From: Actinomycetota bacterium
GTDB lineage: Bacteria; Actinomycetota; Actinomycetes; Nanopelagicales; Nanopelagicaceae
Length of the DNA stretch: 5,047 nucleotides
Assembly (NCBI GenBank): GCA_009704285.1
Contig: WLEM01000051.1
Coordinates: forward strand, 1 to 5,047
Direction: 5' to 3'
Shown: positions 1 through 4,119 of the stretch, piece after piece
How positions within the stretch are numbered: position 1 is the stretch's first letter
Layout of the letters: each line of letters begins with the position of its first letter
Notes under the pieces: model-generated
Seen by the model: only the letters and a program-made list of their open reading frames with translations
What the model was told of the DNA's origin: nothing
Database searches by the model: none
Position numbers and translations under genes: made by a program

Positions 1-157
1 TAATGTGATAGCCACCAAGAACAGGGTGCATCAAACCAGGAATCTCGGTTTCGTTAGTAGCATCCTTGTAGTAGGTAATTCCTTGGATCAATGAATTGGC
101 GCAGTTTCCTACTCCAACTATTGCTACCCGGATCTCCCCTTTATTTTCTACGCTCAC
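1..157 (-). CDS. ino1: Inositol-3-phosphate synthase, N-terminal part (cut by window edge)
   Basis: Only the first 52 codons are visible; the gene runs off the left edge. The enzyme converts glucose 6-phosphate to 1D-myo-inositol 3-phosphate using NAD; in actinobacteria this feeds phosphatidylinositol and mycothiol. Seen: after a short polar start, residues 9-26 form the Rossmann NAD-binding strand and loop with the family signature [12 protein letters not shown], followed by ITYYKDA (27-33) and [13 protein letters not shown] (40-52), the layout of actinobacterial Ino1 proteins. The start is GTG at 157-155: its last two bases are shared with the padR TGA stop, and AAAGGAAG lies 5 nt upstream. 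The family is usually about 360 residues, so roughly one seventh is present. The 4-base overlap implies co-transcription and translational coupling with padR. The family call is firm; inositol use downstream cannot be seen here. Confidence 0.93.
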   Translation of the reverse strand, partial: MSVENKGEIRVAIVGVGNCANSLIQGITYYKDATNETEIPGLMHPVLGGYHI

Positions 158-696
158 GAGCTCTTCCTTTCGGTTTTTATCATCTCTTCCAGCCAAGCGA
201 TCTCTCGCTCTGCTGATTCCAATGAGTGACGGCGCCACTCAACTAAATAGGTATCAATACCCTCTGGAATTTTTGCTAGATCTTTTCGAACGATCTCCGC
301 CTTCTCCACCAATCTGCGATGGCGTCCTTCTAAAATTCTTACCCGGTTATTTCGTGGCGTTGGTCCAAAAAATGCGAAGCGAACCTCAAACCCCTCATCC
401 TCAAAGGAGTCTGGGCTGGCACTTTGCATCAAGGATGAAAAACGCTCTCTTCCTTTTGTAGTTAAGTCATAAACAATTCGAGATCTTCTAGATAAGCCAC
501 CAGCATCTGCAAATGACTCCTCAATTAAATTTGCCTCCAACATTTTGCGAAGCTGCGGATATAAAACAGAGAAACTCAAAGCTCGAAATGGTCCATAGAT
601 AGCACTCATCCGCTTTCGTAACTCATACCCATGTAGTGGGCCTTGTGAGAGCAGGCCAAGGAGGGCAAACTCCAAGGACTCAGAACGAGATCTCAC
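154..696 (-). CDS. PadR-family transcriptional regulator
   Basis: A 180-residue DNA-binding protein of the PadR family, dimeric winged-helix regulators that mostly repress and often respond to a small molecule. Seen: the N-terminal winged helix spans about residues 8-90, with the hallmark opening [19 protein letters not shown] (8-26), a recognition-helix region around [16 protein letters not shown] (43-58) and a wing ending in YDLTTKGRE (76-84). The C-terminal part (about 105-175) is charged and helical ([19 protein letters not shown]), as expected for the PadR dimerisation domain. The start is GTG at 696-694, with a weak TAGG 6 nt upstream. Its stop overlaps the ino1 start (GTGA), so it is the promoter-proximal gene of a padR-ino1 unit, a pairing I recall from mycobacteria (Rv0047c-Rv0046c). 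Autoregulation through the palindrome array just upstream (705-737) is likely. The ligand is unknown. Confidence 0.92.
   Translation of the reverse strand: MRSRSESLEFALLGLLSQGPLHGYELRKRMSAIYGPFRALSFSVLYPQLRKMLEANLIEESFADAGGLSRRSRIVYDLTTKGRERFSSLMQSASPDSFEDEGFEVRFAFFGPTPRNNRVRILEGRHRRLVEKAEIVRKDLAKIPEGIDTYLVEWRRHSLESAEREIAWLEEMIKTERKSS
163..170 (-). promoter_or_regulatory. Ribosome binding site of ino1 inside the padR 3' end
   Basis: Reading on the minus strand, AAAGGAAG is followed by a 5-nt spacer and then GTG. It lies within the last codons of padR (around T-E-R-K-S) and fixes the ino1 start at 157, since the next residues lead directly into the NAD-binding motif. Confidence 0.65.
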
Positions 697-704
697 TAGG
701 TGCC

Positions 705-737
705 TATCTACTAGATATATCGAATCGATACTATCGA
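705..737. promoter_or_regulatory. Array of abutting 13-bp palindromes: candidate PadR operator
   Basis: Two perfect 13-bp palindromes with a single central base lie end to end: TATCTA-C-TAGATA (705-717) and TATCGA-A-TCGATA (718-730). A third, TCGATA-C-TATCGA (725-737), shares its left arm with the second. In effect five half-sites of form TATC(G/T)A alternate in orientation, spaced by 0 or 1 base. The array sits between divergent padR and lysE, from about 9 to 41 bases upstream of the padR start codon, just downstream of a candidate padR -10 box and touching its weak ribosome binding site. Such symmetry fits dimeric PadR proteins binding side by side. The sequence is directly visible; binding by this PadR is inferred from position. 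Confidence 0.72.
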
Positions 738-739
738 GT

Positions 740-768
740 ATTTAAACCCATTCCCCTCAGATTGGCAA
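740..768 (-). promoter_or_regulatory. Candidate padR-ino1 promoter
   Basis: On the minus strand, TTGCCA (768-763; five of six matches to TTGACA) is followed 17 nt later by TTAAAT (745-740; four of six matches to TATAAT). The predicted transcription start falls inside the palindrome array at 705-737, so a bound regulator would block initiation. No equally good promoter for lysE was found; weak -10-like words lie within the array itself. Confidence 0.4.
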
Positions 769-784
769 CCCTTAGGATTAAGGC

Positions 785-1441
785 GTGTTCCTCTCAGATG
801 CCATCCCATCGCGGCTCTGGGAGTACTTAATAGCCACCATTTTGATCATTCTCGCCCCTGGCCCCTCAGTGCTCTTCACCATCGCCCGGGCGATCGCTTG
901 GGGCAGGGTGGCTGCAATTGCAACGGTTATTGGCAATGCCGCCGGAATGTTCTTAATCTCAGTATTGGTCGCTCTGGGTCTTGGCCCAATTTTGCAAAGC
1001 TCAAAACTTTTCTACCACGGTATTCAGTGGGCTGGTGGTGGCTACCTGATTTACCTCGGTTATGCCGCAATTGCTGCAAGTAAATCCCACGCTGAAGATC
1101 TGCAAAATACAGATGGGGCCAAACCATCTTTTTTCACTTCAATTAAAAATGGCTTTTGGGTTGGCACATTAAATCCAAAATCAATTGTTTTCTTCGCTGC
1201 AATCTTGCCGCAATTTGTCGATCAAGAGAAAAATAATGTCACCGCTCAATTACTTCTACTGGGCGGGATATTTGCCTTAGTCGCTTTGATCTCAGATGGA
1301 GCCTATGGCGTATTGGCTGGCACCATCAGAATTTGGTTATCAGGAGATGTTAGAAGATTGATATTTATGCGCAGATTTGGCGGGGTGGTGATGATTGCCC
1401 TTGGCGTATTTACCATTTTTTCAGCAGTGATCATTGGCTAA
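785..1441 (+). CDS. LysE/RhtB-family amino-acid (or metabolite) exporter
   Basis: A 218-residue inner-membrane protein of the LysE/RhtB superfamily, whose members export amino acids or related metabolites using the proton or ion gradient. Seen: the first membrane helix ends with the family motif LAPGPSVLF (PGPS at 25-28), followed by AxxxG-rich helices (about 42-70 and 80-98), a polar loop (99-118), FWVGTLNPKS with the conserved NPKS at 130-133, and further helices at about 134-145, 155-180 and 198-217. The length is typical (about 205-220). The start is GTG at 785; an in-frame TAA at 779-781 excludes a longer form, and AGGA at 774-777 lies 7 nt upstream. It is divergent from padR across an 88-bp spacer with the palindrome array, so control by that regulator is plausible. 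The substrate cannot be told from sequence; lysine, threonine and homoserine are only family precedents. Confidence 0.9.
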   Translation: MFLSDAIPSRLWEYLIATILIILAPGPSVLFTIARAIAWGRVAAIATVIGNAAGMFLISVLVALGLGPILQSSKLFYHGIQWAGGGYLIYLGYAAIAASKSHAEDLQNTDGAKPSFFTSIKNGFWVGTLNPKSIVFFAAILPQFVDQEKNNVTAQLLLLGGIFALVALISDGAYGVLAGTIRIWLSGDVRRLIFMRRFGGVVMIALGVFTIFSAVIIG

Positions 1442-1504
1442 CCACAGCTGTTAATTCGTGGCGATCTAGCCATTTGTCGGTGGTAAGGGGCAGACTTGTA
1501 CTAC

Positions 1505-1533
1505 TTAACAAACCAAAATCAGGCACTTACTTT
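1505..1533 (+). promoter_or_regulatory. Candidate promoter of the PD-(D/E)XK nuclease gene
   Basis: TTAACA (1505-1510; five of six matches to TTGACA) is followed after exactly 17 nt by TACTTT (1528-1533), which fits the loose actinobacterial -10 pattern TAnnnT. An alternative -10 is TATAAA at 1533-1538, with a poorer -35. The rest of the 120-bp spacer (1442-1561) holds only a weak 4-bp hairpin (TGGC/GCCA, 1459-1472), not convincing as a lysE terminator. Confidence 0.4.
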
Positions 1534-1540
1534 ATAAAGT
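1529..1540. repeat. 12-bp perfect palindrome over the nuclease promoter
   Basis: ACTTTATAAAGT is a perfect inverted repeat. It overlaps the candidate -10 box and ends 21 nt before the nuclease start codon. A second, offset inverted repeat surrounds it (GCACTT at 1523-1528 with AAGTGC at 1537-1542). It could be an operator, a 5' hairpin in the transcript, or a chance result of an AT-rich promoter. Confidence 0.5.
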
Positions 1541-1561
1541 GCGAAACGGAAAAGAGAGATC

Positions 1562-2254
1562 ATGGCTTCATCAAATGCAGTTGGAAATGCTCGCGAATTT
1601 ATCTCACCATCAGATTTAACATTCTCTTGGGGATCATGCCACCGCTGTCTGTGGCTCAATTACAACCACGGTCTTCGTACCCCCGGCTTTATGCCGCTGG
1701 TGGGAGATCTTGCGAATATGCAGGAAAATTACTTTGCTGGCAAAAGTTGTGCCGATATCGCACCCGTTTTACCTGAAGGTAAGGTGGCAGATCTAGGTGG
1801 CTGGGTTAAATCATCTCTGATTGATGTAAATGGCAGTGCCAGCAAGTATGCAATCCGTGGCAAATACGACCTGTTAATTGAGTTTGCCGATGGCACATTT
1901 GGCATTATTGATTGCAAATTTCAAGCAAAAGACTCAGACAAAACTGGTTTATACCAACCACAACTTGAGGCCTATGCATTTGCGCTAGAAAATCCAGCAA
2001 GTGGAGCACCTAGAAAGGTTTCACTCATGGGTCTATTGGTTTGGTCATTACTTGAACCAGCAGGGGATGTAAATAAAGGTTTTGGTTTGAAGTTAAAACA
2101 CACCTGGCGGCCGATTGAGCGAAACCCACAAGCCCTTGCAGAACGATTAACTGATTTCATTACCGTAGTCAGTGCAGATATGCCAGCTGCTAAAGACAAC
2201 TGCGATATGTGTAATTATTTAACTCAAAGGCGCCAATTTATTGGTGCTCAGTAA
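1562..2254 (+). CDS. Stand-alone PD-(D/E)XK (RecB/Cas4-like) nuclease-fold protein
   Basis: A 230-residue protein that I assign to the PD-(D/E)XK nuclease superfamily. Seen: an N-terminal helix region ISPSDLTFSWGSCHRCLW with a C-x-x-C pair (C26, C29); the core GKYDLLIEFADG (D103) then GIIDCKF (D117-x-K119), the metal-binding D...DxK motif; the helix YQPQLEAYAFAL with the QxxxY motif (Q134, Y138) typical of RecB/Cas4-type nucleases; and a C-terminal C-x-x-C (C214, C217) followed by NYLTQRR. Catalytic residues look intact, so it should cut or process DNA. The flanking cysteine pairs could hold zinc or an Fe-S cluster. The start is ATG at 1562, with a purine-rich GGAAAAGAGAG just upstream. No helicase, cas gene or AddA/AddB partner is near, so its pathway (repair, recombination or defence) is open. 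Its stop abuts that of the convergent plsC gene. Confidence 0.78.
   Translation: MASSNAVGNAREFISPSDLTFSWGSCHRCLWLNYNHGLRTPGFMPLVGDLANMQENYFAGKSCADIAPVLPEGKVADLGGWVKSSLIDVNGSASKYAIRGKYDLLIEFADGTFGIIDCKFQAKDSDKTGLYQPQLEAYAFALENPASGAPRKVSLMGLLVWSLLEPAGDVNKGFGLKLKHTWRPIERNPQALAERLTDFITVVSADMPAAKDNCDMCNYLTQRRQFIGAQ
2229..2248. terminator. Weak hairpin at the nuclease/plsC convergent ends
   Basis: GCGCCAA (2230-2236), loop TTTA and TTGGTGC (2241-2247) make a 7-bp stem with one G-U pair in the plus transcript, extendable by another G-U. It lies inside the last nuclease codons and has no following T-run. In the minus transcript of plsC one pair becomes an A-C mismatch. It may help end either transcript; support is only the fold and its place between convergent genes. 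Confidence 0.3.
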
Positions 2255-2965
2255 CTAGGCGTCATCCTCATCAAAGTCGGTTCGCTCTCTTAAACTCTTT
2301 TTGATGGCATCTTTTGCATCAGATGCGTACATATGGGGAACATAATCTTGCTTGGAAAGCTCAGCAATCTTCTCCATTAATTGATTAGTAGCAGCTCTTA
2401 AAACAGTTTGATCCGATGAGTCCCCGGTGAAATACATTGGTTCACCAAATACCATCTCAACTCGTTGCACCTTTGGCACTACCTGTCCGGTGGGCTGAAT
2501 CTCGGCGGTATTAAACATGGCAACAGGCACCACTGGTGCACCTGATTCAATCGCCATACGAGCAATACCAGTGCGTCCCTTATAAAGACGGCCATCTGGT
2601 GATCTAGTTCCCTCCGGATAAATTCCAACACAATGATCCTCTCGCAGTAAGCGAAGACCGGTAAGGATTGCTGCCTCACTTCTCTTGCCACCAGATCGAT
2701 CAATCGGCACCTGACCAAGTGCGATGAAGGTAAGTTTTTTAATTAAGCCCTTTAAACCAGGAGATGTGAAGTACTCACTCTTGGCTAAAAATGTAACCTT
2801 ACGTGGGACAACCAGTGGCATAAAGATTGAATCGCTAAAGGATAAGTGGTTAGAGGCGATGATGACCGGGCCTGTGCTTGGCACATGTCGTAATCCAGTC
2901 ACCTTGGGCCGGAAAATAAACATCAAGAGTGGAATCAGAAATGACTTCAATATCTTGTATGGCAT
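2255..2965 (-). CDS. plsC: 1-acyl-sn-glycerol-3-phosphate acyltransferase (PlsC family)
   Basis: A 236-residue membrane-associated acyltransferase that probably adds the second acyl chain to lysophosphatidic acid, giving phosphatidic acid, precursor of all phospholipids. Seen: an N-terminal hydrophobic stretch (about 7-20) that may anchor it; motif I NHLSFSD (N39, catalytic H40, D45 in HX4D); motif II VPIDRSG (86-92); motif III YPEGTRS (116-122), which binds the glycerol phosphate; motif IV APVVPVAM (143-150). All four are intact and the length is typical. The tail is strongly acidic (FDEDDA). The start is ATG at 2965-2963, with no Shine-Dalgarno sequence; a TAAATT box ends 6 nt before it, suggesting a leaderless mRNA. 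It is divergent from the alpha/beta hydrolase across 44 bp and convergent with the nuclease. Other PlsC-family acceptors, such as a lysophospholipid, cannot be excluded. Confidence 0.9.
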   Translation of the reverse strand: MPYKILKSFLIPLLMFIFRPKVTGLRHVPSTGPVIIASNHLSFSDSIFMPLVVPRKVTFLAKSEYFTSPGLKGLIKKLTFIALGQVPIDRSGGKRSEAAILTGLRLLREDHCVGIYPEGTRSPDGRLYKGRTGIARMAIESGAPVVPVAMFNTAEIQPTGQVVPKVQRVEMVFGEPMYFTGDSSDQTVLRAATNQLMEKIAELSKQDYVPHMYASDAKDAIKKSLRERTDFDEDDA

Positions 2966-2971
2966 AGGGAT

Positions 2972-2977
2972 AATTTA
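2972..2977 (-). promoter_or_regulatory. Candidate -10 box of a leaderless plsC transcript
   Basis: On the minus strand TAAATT (TAnnnT type) ends 6 nt before the ATG at 2965, so transcription would begin at or next to the start codon. No ribosome binding site is present in that spacing, which agrees with leaderless translation, common in actinobacteria. No good -35 was seen. On the plus strand the same AT-rich core reads GATAAT (2969-2974), 17 nt after a poor -35-like TTCAAT (2946-2951), and could serve the divergent hydrolase. Confidence 0.42.
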
Positions 2978-2978
2978 G

Positions 2979-2989
2979 TGGCTAAGCCA
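2979..2989. promoter_or_regulatory. 11-bp palindrome between divergent lipid genes: possible operator
   Basis: TGGCT-A-AGCCA is a perfect inverted repeat with a single central base, in the 44-bp spacer between plsC and the hydrolase gene. It lies just upstream of the candidate plsC -10 box and near the expected start of hydrolase transcription, so one bound protein could affect both genes. No regulator for it is visible in this window. Confidence 0.4.
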
Positions 2990-3009
2990 ATCTATGACAC
3001 CATTCGAGC

Positions 3010-4119
3010 GTGAATTCCATTCCAAACTCAGCTGGATTTACCCTGCCGGGTGGAAAAATCGGGGTTCTTGTAATCCATGGTTTTACCAGCACACCAATCA
3101 GCATCGCACCCTGGGCAAAGTTTTTAAATAAATCTGGCTACACAGTTATCGCACCCCTACTGCCTGGCCATGGCACAACTTGGCAGCAGATGAATCAAAC
3201 AACTTGGCAGCAGTGGTATGACGAGGTTGAGAAATCATTTCTGCAGTTAAAACAAAGTTGTGACCGAGTCTTTATCGCCGGCTTCTCCATGGGTGCAGCA
3301 TTGGCGTTAAGACTGTGTCAGATCAGGGGCTCCGAGGTAGAGGGCTTAATTGTTTTAAATCCATCGGTGCATGACAGAAGATGGTTTATGAAGCTGCTGC
3401 CAGTATTAAAGTTCTTAATTGGTTCAGTTGCAAAAGGACCAACTGATGTTGCAGCTCCCAACCCACCACTTCACTCCTATGCAAGAACCCCGCTTAAAGC
3501 ACTTGATTCACTTCGCAATCTATGGAAGGTAGTAGAACGAGATCTTTACCTAATTGATCTACCCATAATGGTTGCCTACTCAGTAAATGATCATGCGGTG
3601 GATCCTGAGAATTCAATGACGGTAATTGATAATGTCTTTTCAGTAGATATCCGAGAAGTAGCTTTTGAAAACTCATTCCACAATGTGGCACTTGATTTTG
3701 ATATTGAGCAGTTAAACATCGAAAGTAAAATATTTATTGAAGATGTTTTATCTGGCGCAGTTAAGCGTGGATCAGATTTTAATGAGAATGATTTAGTAGA
3801 TGCTGAATTTGAATCAATTGTCTCTGGCCTTTCCCTGGATCAATCCTCACCCACTACCTATTTAGATGAGCTAGATCGATTTGATCAAACAAATAGATTT
3901 ATTCCACCAAATCCTGGCAAAGTAAATCTTGATCAAATACAAAGAAGTGCTGCTGTGGCTTTCTTGGGATCTATTGCTTACCTGCTGCTGTATTGGTTTA
4001 CTGATTTTGAATTTATTGGAGTCTGGCCTGCGGTATTGGGTTTTCTATCCTCTGTTGCAATAATTATTTGGCGAACCGCCCGAAAAGAGGATGACTTTGA
4101 AGATGGGGCTAGCCTCTAA
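3010..4119 (+). CDS. Alpha/beta hydrolase (carboxylesterase/lipase-like) with membrane-anchoring C-terminal domain
   Basis: A 369-residue, two-part protein. Residues 1-250 are an alpha/beta hydrolase close in layout to small bacterial carboxylesterases (Est30-type) and monoacylglycerol lipases: oxyanion segment VIHGFTSTP (HGF 23-25), LLPGHG (50-55), nucleophile elbow GFSMG (S93), acid SVNDHAVDP (D194) and base NSFHNVALD (H224), a complete triad at the spacing usual for that group. There is no signal peptide. Residues 250-300 are an acidic linker ending FIPPNPGK; about 312-331 and 336-355 are membrane helices; the tail RKEDDFEDGASL is acidic. The enzyme should thus sit on the cytoplasmic face of the membrane and cleave acyl esters. 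The start is GTG at 3010; an in-frame TGA at 2995-2997 rules out extension, and the ribosome binding site is poor. There is no Met codon after residue 203, so the tail is not a separate ATG-started gene. Its 3' end overlaps the ROK gene by 11 bp. Confidence 0.87.
   Translation: MNSIPNSAGFTLPGGKIGVLVIHGFTSTPISIAPWAKFLNKSGYTVIAPLLPGHGTTWQQMNQTTWQQWYDEVEKSFLQLKQSCDRVFIAGFSMGAALALRLCQIRGSEVEGLIVLNPSVHDRRWFMKLLPVLKFLIGSVAKGPTDVAAPNPPLHSYARTPLKALDSLRNLWKVVERDLYLIDLPIMVAYSVNDHAVDPENSMTVIDNVFSVDIREVAFENSFHNVALDFDIEQLNIESKIFIEDVLSGAVKRGSDFNENDLVDAEFESIVSGLSLDQSSPTTYLDELDRFDQTNRFIPPNPGKVNLDQIQRSAAVAFLGSIAYLLLYWFTDFEFIGVWPAVLGFLSSVAIIIWRTARKEDDFEDGASL

Noticed and set aside
96..461. Plus-strand open frame antisense to padR
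   Set aside because: It lies over the clear PadR and ino1 coding frames, has low-complexity Ser/Pro/Leu composition and no family resemblance.
705..737. Palindrome array as a repeat array or mobile-element end
   Set aside because: Units are 13 bp, contiguous and symmetric with no spacers, target duplications or transposase nearby; a regulator binding array fits better.
1442..1561. Possible tRNA or small RNA gene after lysE
   Set aside because: No T-loop GTTCRANNC, no acceptor stem and no strong hairpin with a T-run; only a 4-bp stem was found.
1474..1776. Open frame overlapping the start of the nuclease
   Set aside because: It covers the promoter and the nuclease N-terminus in another frame; the nuclease frame carries recognisable motifs and this one does not.
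1562..2254. Calling the nuclease Cas4
   Set aside because: No cas genes or repeat-spacer array are in the window, and the cysteine arrangement (2+2) differs from the Cas4 one-plus-three pattern.
4105..4116. GGCTAGCC palindrome (4107-4114) as a terminator for the hydrolase and ROK genes
   Set aside because: It has no loop and no adjacent T-run, and lies within both coding ends; it is most simply a coding coincidence.
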